NCBI GenBank assembly: GCA_964537395.1
Contig: CAZIBN010000008.1
Coordinates: forward strand, 4,430-68,429
Source: GWA2-66-18 sp964537395
GTDB lineage: Bacteria > Elusimicrobiota > Elusimicrobia > UBA1565 > UBA9628
Direction of reading: 5' to 3'
DNA length: 64,000 nt
Shown here: positions 53,055 to 63,500 of the stretch, in pieces
Numbering within the stretch: the first letter of the stretch is position 1
How the letters are laid out: each line of letters starts with the position of its first letter
Translations under genes and position numbers: made by a program
The notes under the pieces: generated by a model
What the model was told of the DNA's origin: nothing
The model's input: only the letters and a program-made list of their open reading frames with translations
Database searches by the model: none

Positions 53055-55177
53055 TTCTCCGTCAGGGCGTGAGAGCCATCCCAATCGGCGGGAGGCGCTT
53101 CCTTCATATAGTGCTCGCAGCGTTCGATGTAGTTCTCGCACGCATGATCTTCGCCATATTTCTCGTTGACGCTTCGGAACAGGCTGATCGCTTCTTCAAA
53201 ACGCCGGGTGCGGAACAGCGGCAAACCCGACTCGAAGAGCCTAGCTTTTTCGAGAAGATCCGTTGCCGTCTCGCCTTTGAGCCCGAGCAATTCAAAGACC
53301 CGGATCGGCAGATTCTTGCCCTTCACCTTCACATAATCGAGCTCGCGGACCTCGATCGCCTCTCCGGCGCCCAGGCGCGTGGACTCGGAGATCAGGATAT
53401 AGGTCCCGTAGGCCTTGTTGGCGCCCTCGAGGCGGGAGGCGAGGTTCACGTTGTCGCCGATGGCGGTGTAGCTCAGGCGCGCGGCGGAGCCCATGTTCCC
53501 GATCGAAGCGGGGCCCGAGTTGAGGCCGATGCGGTTGCGCACGGGCGGGTAGCCCTCGGCGGAAAACCGCTCGCGCAGGTCCGCGAGGCGCTTCTGATTG
53601 GCGAGCGCCGCCTTGCACCCGACAAGGGCATGCCCCTCGCACGGCATCGGGGCGCCCCAGAAAGCCATGACGGCGTCGCCGATGTACTTATCGAGCGTCC
53701 CGCCCGAGGCGAGGATGGTGTCGGTCATCTCGCCCAGATACCAGTTCATGAGCTTGGTCAGCTTCTCGGGCGGAAGCTGCTCTGAGAAAGTCGTGAAGCC
53801 CTGGATGTCGGAGAAGTAGAAGGTCACGTCGCGGCGCTCGCCGCCGAGGGCCAGCATCTCGGGGTTGTCGGCGATCTGCCTGACGATCTCCGGCGACAGA
53901 TATTGGGAGAAGGCGCCCTGGATGTAGCGCTTTTGGCGGCCTTCGATGGCATAGCCGTAGGCCGAGGCCGCGGCAAAGCCCAGCCACAACGACAATTGAG
54001 GCACCACGATGTCGAGCCAGATGCCTTTGGTGAAAAAATAACAAGAAATACCCGCGAGCATGGCGCTCGAAGAAAGCACGACTGCTAAAGAGATCAGGGC
54101 ATGCGAGGATAATCGGGACGCGAGGCCGGCAAGAATCAACGCGACGAGGACGAGCCCCAGAACGGCAACGAAGCTTGCACGCGTCAAAAAATCTCCGTTT
54201 ATTAAATTGTCGGTCGCGGCGGCGAGGACCTCGGTGCCCGGGAACACCGGCGAGATCGGCGAGGGGTGGTTGTCCAAGAGGCCGGCGGCGTTCATGCCGA
54301 TGAACACGATCTTGTCTTTGAACAGCGAGGGGGAGAGCTTCGGCGTGAGCTTGTCCTCGAGGCGCTGCTGGGATTGGAGCAAGTCGCCGATCTGATAAAA
54401 GTCGTACGTCTGCCTCGCCTTGTTCTCGGTGAGGGACTCTCCATGATAGCGCACGAGCATGCGCCCGGCGGTGAGCCGGGGGCGGAGCTCCTCGAGAGTC
54501 TTGCCCGTGGCCAGCATCGCGGCCGCGGCGGGCAAGGTCGGGTAGAGCCGGCCGCCCATCTCGGTGAGCAACGGCACCCGGCGGAACACGCCGTCGAGGT
54601 CCGCTTCCCCGTACGTGTCGCCAAGCATGCGCGCGCCCGCCATGAGCTCCGGGACGGGCATGCGCGCGGCGAGATGCGGCAGCGCGGAGGCCTCAGGCAC
54701 GAGCCCGGCGCTCACCGTGAAACGTGCGGGAGGCGGCGTGGAGCGCAGCGGATGCTCCTTGGGGCTCGTCGACATCGCCATGACCGCGGGCCCGAAATCC
54801 TTGAGGGCCTTGCCGAAGGTCGTGTCCTCGGCGGCGCCGGTGGGCGAGGGATTCGTGAACAGCATGTCGAAGACGACCACCTTGGCCCCGCCCGCTTTCA
54901 GGAAACGAAGGACGCCTTCATAGATGCCGCGCGGCCAGGGCCAGTACATGCCCTGGTCCTCGTAGTAGTCGAGGCTTCCCTGGTCCACCATGACGAGCAC
55001 AATTCGTTTATCATGGCGCTCCGCCATCGACAGATGGCGGAACCGCCAGTCGAGCGTCTTGAGCTCCACGCCCTGCATGACCTCGGCGGGGCGGGACAGC
55101 AACGCCAGGCCGCCGGCCAGGGCGAGGAGCGCCGCGAGAGGAAGAACACCGCTCAGCCGCTTTGGCAGAAATCTCAC
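53051..55177 (-). CDS. CHASE2-domain adenylate/guanylate cyclase
   Basis: The 708-residue membrane protein has an N-terminal helix (VLPLAALLALAGGLALL), a periplasmic CHASE2 sensor (about 30-330; KTLDWRFRHLSM, DYYEDQGMYWPWPR), two or three membrane helices (about 335-420) and a class III nucleotide cyclase domain (about 455-640). The metal-binding Asp residues are in FYFSDIQGFTTFSE and YIGDAVMAFWGAP; IGLNSGPASIGNMGSAARL and GDNVNLASRLEGANKAYG are also present. A TPR-like C-terminal tail follows. It should make cAMP or cGMP. The GTG at 55177 follows a TACCAT box by 6 nt; a longer frame runs into the tRNA gene. Confidence 0.9.
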   Translation of the reverse strand: MRFLPKRLSGVLPLAALLALAGGLALLSRPAEVMQGVELKTLDWRFRHLSMAERHDKRIVLVMVDQGSLDYYEDQGMYWPWPRGIYEGVLRFLKAGGAKVVVFDMLFTNPSPTGAAEDTTFGKALKDFGPAVMAMSTSPKEHPLRSTPPPARFTVSAGLVPEASALPHLAARMPVPELMAGARMLGDTYGEADLDGVFRRVPLLTEMGGRLYPTLPAAAAMLATGKTLEELRPRLTAGRMLVRYHGESLTENKARQTYDFYQIGDLLQSQQRLEDKLTPKLSPSLFKDKIVFIGMNAAGLLDNHPSPISPVFPGTEVLAAATDNLINGDFLTRASFVAVLGLVLVALILAGLASRLSSHALISLAVVLSSSAMLAGISCYFFTKGIWLDIVVPQLSLWLGFAAASAYGYAIEGRQKRYIQGAFSQYLSPEIVRQIADNPEMLALGGERRDVTFYFSDIQGFTTFSEQLPPEKLTKLMNWYLGEMTDTILASGGTLDKYIGDAVMAFWGAPMPCEGHALVGCKAALANQKRLADLRERFSAEGYPPVRNRIGLNSGPASIGNMGSAARLSYTAIGDNVNLASRLEGANKAYGTYILISESTRLGAGEAIEVRELDYVKVKGKNLPIRVFELLGLKGETATDLLEKARLFESGLPLFRTRRFEEAISLFRSVNEKYGEDHACENYIERCEHYMKEAPPADWDGSHALTEK

Positions 55178-55183
55178 GAGTTT

Positions 55184-55189
55184 ATGGTA
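55184..55189 (-). promoter_or_regulatory. -10 box of the cyclase operon
   Basis: TACCAT on the minus strand lies 6 nt before the GTG at 55177. It begins just after the tRNA terminator. Confidence 0.4.
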
Positions 55190-55192
55190 GCG

Positions 55193-55220
55193 AAAAAAAA
55201 GCCGCCCGGGAGGGCGGCTT
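55193..55220 (-). terminator. Rho-independent terminator of the tRNA-Ala gene
   Basis: Read leftward: AAGCCGCCC, TCC..., GGGCGGC stem followed by eight T (55200-55193). It is a textbook intrinsic terminator, 5 nt downstream of the tRNA CCA end. Confidence 0.9.
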
Positions 55221-55225
55221 AAATT

Positions 55226-55301
55226 TGGTGGACGTGACAGGGATTGAACCTGCGACCTCATCGTTGCGAACGATGCGCTCTCCCAGCTGAGCTACACGCC
55301 C
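55226..55301 (-). tRNA. tRNA-Ala (anticodon CGC)
   Basis: The 76-nt cloverleaf has a 7-bp acceptor stem GGGCGTG/CACGTCC, D arm (GCTCAGCTGGGAGAGC), anticodon stem CATCG/CGATG with loop TTCGCAA (anticodon CGC), 5-nt variable loop and T loop TTCAATC. Pair 3-70 is G.U, the alanine identity element. The 3' CCA is encoded. A CATAAT box (55311-55316) lies 9 nt upstream of the 5' end. Confidence 0.95.
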
Positions 55302-55310
55302 TACACGCTG

Positions 55311-55316
55311 ATTATG
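55311..55316 (-). promoter_or_regulatory. -10 box of the tRNA-Ala gene
   Basis: CATAAT on the minus strand lies 9 nt before the mature 5' end. The -35 region is close to the scaffold gap and not convincing. Confidence 0.45.
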
Positions 55317-55354
55317 CCAAAAATGCGGGTTCTCGTCCAGACGATATAGTTATC

Positions 55355-55454
55355 NNNNNNNNNNNNNNNNNNNNNNNNNNNNNNNNNNNNNNNNNNNNNN
55401 NNNNNNNNNNNNNNNNNNNNNNNNNNNNNNNNNNNNNNNNNNNNNNNNNNNNNN
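55355..55454. other. Scaffold gap (100 N)
   Basis: Exactly 100 N, the conventional length for a gap of unknown size. It removes the C-terminus of mltG and whatever lies between it and the tRNA gene. Confidence 0.98.
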
Positions 55455-56393
55455 GAGCTCCTTCTTATAGATCATGCGCGCCTTGGAGTGCTCCTCGTTG
55501 GTCTCGGAGAACATGTGGCCGCCGGTCATGTCGGCGACGAAGTACAGGGCGGAGGTCCTGGCGGGGCTCAGGACGCCCTTGAAGGACTCAAGGCCGGGGG
55601 AGCAGATGGGGCCCGGCGGCAGGCCGCGACGGATATAGGTGTTGTACGAGGACGGCGTCTGGAGATCGGCACGGGTCAGGCCCTTTTTCCAATAGCCGAG
55701 CCCGAGCGAGTACTGGACCGTCGGGTCGGCCTGAAGGGGCATCCTCTTCTTGAGGCGGTTGAGGTAGACGGCCGCGATGATCGGTCTCTCCTGCTTCAGC
55801 ACGGCCTCGCGCTCGACGATGGACGCCAAAGTCAGAGCGTCCTCGAGCGACAGCTCGGGCCTCGGGCTCGCCGCCGCGTAGGCGGCGCCAATCTGGCGGT
55901 CGAACTCGGCCGTCATGGCGGCGGCGGCCTTCTCGGCGCCGTAGCCGGGGGGGAAGTGGTAGGTGGAGGGAAAAAGGCGGCCTTCGAGCTTGCGGCTGTT
56001 CACCACCGCGAGGAACGCGGCGCCGTCCGCGACCCCGGCCTTCTCCAGGCGCTCGGCGATCTGGCTCGCCATGAAGCCCTCGGGGATGGTGAGCTTGAGG
56101 TCGTCGGTGAGGCCGAGCGTGAGCTTGCGCGCGACGACGGTCGGCCACTCGTGGAGGCGCAAGGTGTACGAGCCGGGCTTCAGGTGCCGGTCGAACCGGG
56201 TGATCTTGAGGAGGACGCGGAAGACGAACACCGACTGCACGACTCCTTTCTCACCGAGAAGCACCGCCGTCTGCCGGGCGCTGAGGCCCTCAGGAATATC
56301 CACTCGCACCGGCGCCCCAGGCCTGGCCGTCCACGCGCCCCCCAGGAGGAGCGCCAGCGCGGCGGCCCCGGCGATCAGCCAGTTCCGGCTCAC
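55455..56393 (-). CDS. mltG: Endolytic murein transglycosylase MltG, 3' end missing
   Basis: The first 313 residues are present: an N-terminal membrane helix (LIAGAAALALLLGGAW), a LysM-like domain (VDIPEGLSARQTAVLLGEKGVV, read in parts), the YceG domain with LTIPEGFMASQIAERL, FPSTYHFPPG, the catalytic Glu in ASIVEREAV, and the late motifs LQADPTVQYSLG, YNTYIRRGLPPGPICSPG and ALYFVADMTGGHMFSETNEEH. The open frame stops at the gap only a few residues before the usual end. MltG cuts nascent glycan strands at the inner membrane. It is last in the operon and overlaps the response-regulator stop (ATGA). Confidence 0.93.
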
Positions 56394-56776
56394 GCGGCCT
56401 TCTTCTCCGTGCGGCGCAGGGCGGCGCGCACGCGCGCGAGCAGCTCGTCCGCCTTGAACGGCTTGACCACGAAATCGTCCACGCCGAAGTGCAGGGCCTC
56501 GAGCTCCTCGTCGGCGGTCTGCTTGACCGTGAGCATGATCACCGGGATGTCCTTGAGCGCCGGCTCGGCGCGCATCGCGCGGCAGAAATGCTCGCCGTCC
56601 AGGCGCGGCATCATCCAGTCCACGAGCACGATCTCGGCCGGCTTCTCCTTGACCATGCGCAGGCCTTCCTCGCCGTCCTTGGCGAGGCGCACGTCCATCC
56701 CGGCGCTGCGCAGGACCTCCTGGATGATGATCCGGTAGTCTTCCTCGTCGTCGATGACCAATACTTGAGTCGCCAT
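56390..56776 (-). CDS. Single-domain response regulator (CheY-like)
   Basis: The 128-residue protein is a receiver domain alone, with no DNA-binding output. The acidic pocket is D9-D10, the phosphoacceptor is D53 (VLVDWMMPRLDG), the switch Thr is T83 and the conserved Lys is K105 (VVKPF). It presumably works by protein contact or as a phosphate sink. The histidine kinase gene ends 15 nt upstream, so the pair is co-expressed. Confidence 0.93.
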   Translation of the reverse strand: MATQVLVIDDEEDYRIIIQEVLRSAGMDVRLAKDGEEGLRMVKEKPAEIVLVDWMMPRLDGEHFCRAMRAEPALKDIPVIMLTVKQTADEELEALHFGVDDFVVKPFKADELLARVRAALRRTEKKAA

Positions 56777-56790
56777 GATTCCTCCCGCGG

Positions 56791-58161
56791 CTACGCCGCG
56801 ACCTTCAGCGAAAAGCTGATTCTCGTGCCCTGACCGGGCGTTGATTTCACTTCGATCTTGCCGCCGTGCTGATCCACGATCGATTTCACGATATAAAGGC
56901 CGAGGCCCGTCCCCTTGTGGCCCGCGACGCCGTCGTTGATGTTGCGTCCCTGCGTGAACGGCTGGAACAGGGCCGTGCGGTCGGCCTCGTCCATGCCGCG
57001 TCCGGTGTCGCCGACGGTGACCTCGATCCAGCGGGCGCCGCCGTCACGGAACTGCTCGCCCGAGATCCAGATCTGGCCGCCTTGAGCGGTGAACTTGAGG
57101 CCGTTGGCGATGAGGTTGACGAGGACCTGGCGCACGCGGTCGGCGTCACCCATGACGGCGGGCAGGACGCTCAGGCGGTTGGTGATCGCCACGCCCTGCT
57201 GAAGGGCCTTCGCCTCGAAGAACTGGCAGACTTCCGTGGCGAGGACCGGAAGCTCCATCGGCCGCAGGACGCACTCCATCTTGCCCTTCTCGATCTTCGC
57301 CACGTCGAGGAGGTCGTTGATGAAGCCCGACAGGCGGCGGACGTTGACCGAGATGCGCTCGAGGAAATCCTTCGACTGCGCGTAGCCTTCGGGCGTGCCG
57401 CCGGCGATCTTGTCCTTGATGAGCTGCAGAAAGCTCTCGATGGCGCCCAGGGGGGAGCGCAGCTCATGGGTCACCGAGGAGACGAAGTTTCGCTTGATCG
57501 AGTCGAACTCCTCGAGGCGAGCCGACATGCCGTTGAACGCGCGCACGAGCCCGCCGAGCTCGTCGTCGGAGTCCCACGCGAGCTTGCCTCCGAGCTTGCC
57601 GCCACCGATCTCGGCGGCCAGGCGGCTCAGCTCCACGATGGGCTTGGTCAGGCTGCGCGCGATCAGGAACGAGACGAGCAGGCCGAGAAGGCTCGTCACG
57701 CCCCAGACGCCGAGGATGATCTTGGCCAGGCGCACGTTCGCGTTCCGGAACGGCGCCTCGAGCACGTCATAGTCCAGCGCGAGGGTCACGTCGACGCTCC
57801 TCTGCGGGTCGGCGGGATCGGCCACGGTGAAGAGGGTCTCCCGAGCCTGCGCCCCGAAGCGTCCGCCGCCGACCGTCGCGGCCCGCTCCCGGCCCTTGTT
57901 CTTCCACAGGATGCGCGCCTGGGTGATCGCGGGATACTGGACCTCCAGGAACTTCAGGTGGCTCAGGAGCGCCACGTCGTCCTTCTGGATCAAAGAGTCG
58001 GATGCGGCCCTCTCCACGGCCTTCTCGATGAGGGCCGCCTGTTCGCGGACCTCCCGTTCATTGAACTGGCGGCGCACCGCCAGCACGCCCCAGCCGAGCA
58101 AGGCCATGGAGAAGACCTGCAGCAGGAACGTGCTGACGATGAGCCTCGTGCGGATCGTCAC
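56791..58161 (-). CDS. Sensor histidine kinase
   Basis: The 456-residue membrane kinase has two membrane helices (about 7-27 and 148-168) around a roughly 120-residue periplasmic sensor, a HAMP domain (about 168-220), a dimerisation domain with the phosphoacceptor His in SSVTHELRSPLGAIESF (H232), and an ATPase domain with the N box NLIANGLKF, G1 DTGRGM and G2 GTGLGLYIVKSIV. The sensor is not a recognised type. The GTG start overlaps the PorV stop (TAGTG) and has GGAGG upstream. Confidence 0.93.
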   Translation of the reverse strand: MTIRTRLIVSTFLLQVFSMALLGWGVLAVRRQFNEREVREQAALIEKAVERAASDSLIQKDDVALLSHLKFLEVQYPAITQARILWKNKGRERAATVGGGRFGAQARETLFTVADPADPQRSVDVTLALDYDVLEAPFRNANVRLAKIILGVWGVTSLLGLLVSFLIARSLTKPIVELSRLAAEIGGGKLGGKLAWDSDDELGGLVRAFNGMSARLEEFDSIKRNFVSSVTHELRSPLGAIESFLQLIKDKIAGGTPEGYAQSKDFLERISVNVRRLSGFINDLLDVAKIEKGKMECVLRPMELPVLATEVCQFFEAKALQQGVAITNRLSVLPAVMGDADRVRQVLVNLIANGLKFTAQGGQIWISGEQFRDGGARWIEVTVGDTGRGMDEADRTALFQPFTQGRNINDGVAGHKGTGLGLYIVKSIVDQHGGKIEVKSTPGQGTRISFSLKVAA

Positions 58162-60161
58162 TATTTATTTCCTCCGGAGATGATCTCCGACTGCACGCGG
58201 TCGAGCGCGCGCCTAGCTGAGGTGTTGTTCGGCTCGGACTCGATGATGCGGCGGAAGACCGCCGCGGACTCGGCCAGCTTGCCCTGCGCGTAGAGGTCGA
58301 CGCCCTGCTCATACAGCCGCTCGATCTCCACCGGCGTCAGACCGGTCGACTTGGGCTCCTGCGCCTTAGGCGTCGGGGTCGTGTCGCGCTTGCCGCGCTC
58401 GATGAGCGACTGCAGCGCGTCGATGTAGCTCTTGATCTGCTTGCGCGAGTCCGAGTCGGTCTCGAGCTTGTACGCCGAGCGCAGGGCCTTGAGAGCCTCC
58501 ACGTTGTGCTTGAGCGCGTAATGCGCCGCGCCCAAACGCTTGTAGGCCAGCGCGTTGGCCGGATCGAGCTCGAGCACCTGGTCCGCCAGCTTCACGACGC
58601 GCTCGAAATCGCGCTCGCGGAGCGCGACCTCCATGAGAGCCATCGTGCCGCCGACGACCTTCTCCGCACCCATCGTCGGAGCCTTGCCGGGCTCGGCCGC
58701 TATGGGGCCCTCGCGGACCACGCCGCTCTTGGTCTCGATGGCCTTCGCCAGGCGCTCGATGCGCTCGTCGGTGGGGCTCAGGCTCCCCGCGTACGCGAGC
58801 TTGCGCAGGGACGACTTGGCGTCGCCCGCCACGAAGTCAAGAGAGCCCTCGTAGATGGCCGCCAGCGACGCGTCGGTCTGGTAGTCCTTGACCGTCGGGA
58901 AGACCGCGGCGACGATGGTCATGCGCTCCAGGCTCTGCTGAAGGCGGACATCCTTGGGCTTCAGAGACAGCGCCTGCGTGAGCTTGTCCGCGGCCTCGGC
59001 GTAGCGTCCGGCGGTCGCGTCGAGCTTCGCCTGGCGGAGGAACTCGTCGATCGCCGTGCGCTTGTACAGCGCCAGGTCCTCCATCTGGTAGCGGAAGTCG
59101 GGCGTGCCGACGGCCGCGAGGTCGCGGAGGTTCTCGAGGATCGCCTCGCCGAAGGCGGCCTCGGCCTGCTTCGGGCGGCCGAAGCGCAAGGTCAGCCCGA
59201 GGCGGTGCGTGCCCGAGGTGGCGGTCAGGCCGCCGAGCGGGAGCGCGAAGCCGTAATCGAACTGCATGCGGCTGACCTTGTAGGACAGACCGAAGGACAT
59301 GTTCCGGTAGTCCCGGCTGCCGGTGGCCAGCGCCCCGCGAATACCGAAAGAGCCGTGCAGCAAGGTGGGCAGCCATTTCTCCGCGGCGATGGCGATGATC
59401 TTGTCGGTGGAGCCGTCCGGGGCGCTTTGAAAGCGCACGTCGCCGGTCAAGGTCGAGAACGGCGTCTTGTAGGCGCCACCGAGCTTGATGTTGCGGCCGA
59501 GCTTGTCGGATTCAGAGAAGCCGACGTTCGGCTCCATCAGGTGCTGGATCGAGAGGCCGACGGTCCAACGAGGCTTGACGCGCCACAGGAAGCCCAGGTC
59601 CGCGTCGACGTTGCTCTTCGACGCGCCCTGCAGGACGGGGTCGGCGCCGGCGGTGGCCGCGCCCGTGTTCGTGATGCCGCGGCCGGCCTCGGACGTGCTG
59701 CCGACGGAGCGGGTCAGGTACTTCAGCGAGCCGCCGACGAAGTACTTGTTGGGCGCGGTGCGCGCGAACAGGCTGTGGCCATAGGAGGCCAGGAGCTGGC
59801 TCTCACGATACAGGCTGCCCACCGTGAAGTAGTTCCAGCCGCCGCCGATGGCTCCGCGCCGGCCGCCCTCGATGGGGTGGGCGTAGGCGATGAACGAGTT
59901 GGACGGGTTCGACCCATCCGACAGCCCCGTGAGGAGCTTCGAGTAGGTCGTGCCGAGCTCGGCGCGATCGAGCGTGCCCAGGCCGGCGGGGTTGTAATAC
60001 ACGGAGTAGACGTCGTCGGCGACCGCCGTGTAGGCGTGGCCGAGGCCGGACACGCGCGCCCCGACGCCCACGTCCTCATAGGCGGCCATGGCGGCATCAG
60101 GGCAGAAAGGCGAGAGCAGGAGGGCCAGCGCGACGACGCGGCGAAGAGTTAAGTTTTTCAT
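58161..60161 (-). CDS. PorV/PorQ-family outer-membrane protein with TPR domain
   Basis: The 666-residue product has a signal peptide and an N-terminal beta-barrel (about 25-335) of the PorV/UPF0164 type: YEDVGVGARVSGLGHAYTAV followed by DDVYSVYYNPAGLGTLDRAEL and alternating amphipathic strands. From about residue 365 tetratricopeptide-like helices follow (LDATAGRYAEAADKLTQAL, ALAYKRLGAAHYALKHNVEAL, GVDLYAQGKLAESAAVFRRI). In type IX secretion PorV shuttles cargo at the outer membrane; a direct parallel here is inference. It starts 3 nt after the preceding gene. Confidence 0.88.
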   Translation of the reverse strand: MKNLTLRRVVALALLLSPFCPDAAMAAYEDVGVGARVSGLGHAYTAVADDVYSVYYNPAGLGTLDRAELGTTYSKLLTGLSDGSNPSNSFIAYAHPIEGGRRGAIGGGWNYFTVGSLYRESQLLASYGHSLFARTAPNKYFVGGSLKYLTRSVGSTSEAGRGITNTGAATAGADPVLQGASKSNVDADLGFLWRVKPRWTVGLSIQHLMEPNVGFSESDKLGRNIKLGGAYKTPFSTLTGDVRFQSAPDGSTDKIIAIAAEKWLPTLLHGSFGIRGALATGSRDYRNMSFGLSYKVSRMQFDYGFALPLGGLTATSGTHRLGLTLRFGRPKQAEAAFGEAILENLRDLAAVGTPDFRYQMEDLALYKRTAIDEFLRQAKLDATAGRYAEAADKLTQALSLKPKDVRLQQSLERMTIVAAVFPTVKDYQTDASLAAIYEGSLDFVAGDAKSSLRKLAYAGSLSPTDERIERLAKAIETKSGVVREGPIAAEPGKAPTMGAEKVVGGTMALMEVALRERDFERVVKLADQVLELDPANALAYKRLGAAHYALKHNVEALKALRSAYKLETDSDSRKQIKSYIDALQSLIERGKRDTTPTPKAQEPKSTGLTPVEIERLYEQGVDLYAQGKLAESAAVFRRIIESEPNNTSARRALDRVQSEIISGGNK

Positions 60162-60164
60162 AAC

Positions 60165-60566
60165 TTACCTCACCACCAGGAGGGTGCCCGCATAGGTCTT
60201 GCCCTCCGCTTCGATCCGGTAAACATACATGCCGCCGCGCACCGTGCCGGCAGACGACCGCCCGTCCCACGAGACGTACTGAGGCAAAGTGCCGAGCGTG
60301 CAGCCTCCGTTGGGCGCGCGCACATGGGTCATGGACGCGACCTCGGCGCCGTGGATCGTGTAGATCTTGCCCGACACGCCGGAGTCGGAGAAATTATCAA
60401 AGCAGAAGAAGGCGCGATCGTTGATGTTGTCGCCGTTGGGCGTGATCACACGGCCAAGGGGGCCGAAGAAGGCGAAGCCTCCCGACTGGGCGTGGATTTG
60501 CGCGGCCCCGAGCAGGGCCACAAGCCCCGCCGACAGCGCCGCCATGATCATTTTCTTTGTCTTCAT
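60165..60566 (-). CDS. Small secreted protein made mainly of a gliding-type/FlgD-like C-terminal domain
   Basis: The 133-residue product has a signal peptide (MIMAALSAGLVALLGAAQIHA) followed almost at once by the domain that ends the neighbouring 1129-residue protein: GRVITPNGDNINDRAFF, SGKIYTIHGAEVASM, WDGRSSAGTVRGGMYVYRIE and a final GTLLVVR. This is the TPNGDGxND-type C-terminal module found on cell-surface proteins, here almost alone. A pair of Cys in the domain (FFCFDN, NGGCTLG) is unusual. The ribosome binding site GGAGAAGGA fits the ATG at 60566; a longer frame overlaps the next gene. Confidence 0.85.
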   Translation of the reverse strand: MKTKKMIMAALSAGLVALLGAAQIHAQSGGFAFFGPLGRVITPNGDNINDRAFFCFDNFSDSGVSGKIYTIHGAEVASMTHVRAPNGGCTLGTLPQYVSWDGRSSAGTVRGGMYVYRIEAEGKTYAGTLLVVR

Positions 60567-60589
60567 GATCCTTCTCCCTAAACTATACA

Positions 60590-63500
60590 TCAACGCGCAA
60601 CCACCACGGTACCGGTATAGGTCTTTCCGTCGCCCTCGATCTTGTACACGTACACGCCGCTCGTCGCCGCGCGGCCGTTCATCTTGCCGTTCCAGGTGAT
60701 GGTGTTCGGCACGGCGCCCGCGACCATGTCCGCCACGAACGACCCCGTCATATCGTAGATGCGGCCGCGGACCGAGGCGTTGCTGGGGCCCGGGTCGTAG
60801 GTGAAGATGATGAGGTCGTTGATGCCGTCGCCGTTGGGCGTGACCACGCGCCCGGAGATGTTCGAGAGGTCGAACACCGCGCCGTTCGCGCGGAACAGCG
60901 AGCGGACCTGGAAGAGGCCCAGGTTGGGGGTCTCGACCGACACGGTCTGCGCGTTGGTGTCGACGTTGCCGTACATCTTCTTGAAGTCCGCGCCGTTGTA
61001 CCAGTACATGCCGAGGTTCTTGGGCGAGACCGAGGCCGGCGCCGCGCCGGCCCCGGCGACGGACAGCCCCGTGACGGGAGCGGTGGTCCCGACGACGGCG
61101 CCGCCCAGCACGTCGAAGTGAAGGACGACGCGCGCGGGCTTGGGCAAGGCGAAGCCGGCGATCTCGGTCTCGCCGTTGCGGAACGCGGTCCACTGGGCGG
61201 ACTGGAACACCGGCCCGCCGACGTCCTGGGGCCTGCGCGTCGCCATGATGCGGATATCGTAGCCGAGGCCGTTGGTCGCGGCGTTGAGCATCAGGGAGTT
61301 GGCCGCGTCCATGGTCAGCGCGGTCCCGCTGTTGTCGAGGGCGAACAGGCGGTCGCCCGCGGAGGACACCGTCAGGGTGTTCGTGGAGATGCCCTGCGAG
61401 TTGTAGGACTTGATGTGGTAGAAGTAGTTGAGGCCGCCCGTGCCGTTGAGCAGGTTGGTCGTGATGACGGGCAGGCTCGTCACATGCACGAACTGCAGCG
61501 AGCGGGCGTCGGTCGAGCGGAAGATGCTGTAGCCGATCAGCTCATCGACGTCAGGCGCGGCCGGGTTGGCGAACGACGTGCCGTCGCCGAAGCGCGTGAC
61601 CGGCGACCACGCCAAGGTGACGTTAAGGGGGGCGACCGCCACCGTGACGCCGAGGGGCTCCATCGGCAGGATGGTGTACGGCAGCGCCGAGGCGATCGCG
61701 CTCGCAGCGCTCTCATTGCCGCGCAGGTCGCGGGCGATGAGGCGGTAGTAGTCGGTCACCATCGCGGCGAGCGGCGCGTCGACGTAGGTCGTGGCGGTCG
61801 TGGTCGTCACCGTGACGAACGTGACCAGGTCGGTCGAGCGCTCCAGGCGGTAGTAGGCGAAGTCGAGGCCCTTGCCCGCGGCCGACAGGTCGGCCCAGGC
61901 GAGCGACACGCGGCGGTTGCCCTCGACGGCGATCAGGCCCGCGGGGATGGACGGCGCCAGGCTCGTCGGCATGGTCGCGGCCTGGAACGTCCCGGTGGAC
62001 TTGGTGTCGATCGGCGAGATCTGGCCGGTGATGTCGATCGATTTGATCGAGAAGTACCAGGTCGCCGTCGGCAGGAGCCCGCCGATGGTCCGGGTCTCAA
62101 GAGAGCCCGGAGCCAGCGCCGACGCGAACGCCGCGGAGGAAGCCGCCGCGGCCCAGGTGGTCGTGCTGCCCACCGACGAAGCCGAGAACGGCGCGAAGCG
62201 TACCTCATAGGAAGCGATCGGGGCGAGGTTCGTGTTGAGGGGGGCGGTCCAGACGAGCGTGACGTCGCCCTCGCCCGCGCCCGGCAACGCGGTCAGGTTC
62301 GAGACGGGGTTGGGCGGGTTCGCGACGAACAGAGGCACCGCGTTCGTATTGAGGTTGCGGCCCTCAGCCGGGATGCGCAGCCACGCGCCGGTCAAGGTCG
62401 GCGTCGAGCCGTCCACGACGCGGATCGCGAAGTAGTGGGTGACGAACGGCGTCAGGCCGGTCGCCTGGACGCTCAACGCCGCGCCGGCGGAGCCGTAGGC
62501 CGGGATCGTGACCGTTGCGATAGACTGCAGATCCTGCGCGGCCGCGTAGCCGGTGGCGCCGTTGATGAAGCCCAGGGTCGAAACCTTGATCTGGTAGGAC
62601 AGGGGGGCGGTCGTCGAGGACACGAACGGCTCGGTCCAGGACAAGGTGATGCCGGTGGCCAGCGAGCCCGTGGCCGCGAAGAGGTCGGTGACCGGCGCCA
62701 CGCCCTTGGCCCGGACGCTGACCTGCGCCGCCGCGCTGAGCACGTCGAGCCCGCTCGTGCCGGAAGGGTTCGTCGACTCCGCCGCGAAGTAGTATTTCAA
62801 GCCGGGGTTCAAGGTCAGAACCGCGGCCTGGAGCGCGCCGCTGGGGACGGAGGCGGCGACCACGGTCGAGCTCGACAGCGCGGCCGCGCGCCACGCCGTG
62901 GTGCTGCCGCCGACCGAGGCGACGGAGAAGGTCGCGTGGAACACGCGGTAGGAAATGACGCCCTGCGGGAACGGCGCGGTCCAGGCCAGCGCGACCTGAC
63001 CGTCGGCGGGGCCGACGAGCCCGGTCAGGTCGGTGATAGGAACGGCCGTGTCGGCATTCGCCGTGGCGAAGTTGAAAGGATTGAGGTTCGCGACGACATT
63101 GCGCACCCAGACGCCGACGAAGGAACCCGCGTCGCGCTGGCGCACGGCGAACGCGTAGCTGACGCCGGCGCTGAGGCCCGTGACCGTCATCGAGGCCAAG
63201 CCTCCGGGCACGCCCACGGCCGCTATGGGGGAAGGCGAGAGCATGGAGAGGGGGGCGGCCGCGTTGAACTGGGCGTTGTTCGTGATCTGGCCGGTCGACG
63301 AGATGCGCACATCGTAGACCGCGGGGTCGATCTGGCCGTTGCGGCGCGGGTGCGTCCAGGTCAGCTCGATGTCGCCGGGGAACGAGCCCGTCACGGCGGT
63401 CAGGTTGCTGACGCCGTCGATGCCCTTGACGGGCACGACCGCCTGGGTGATCAGGCCCTTGAGCTGGGAGTCCGACTCGGACAGGAGGCTGCTGTCATCG

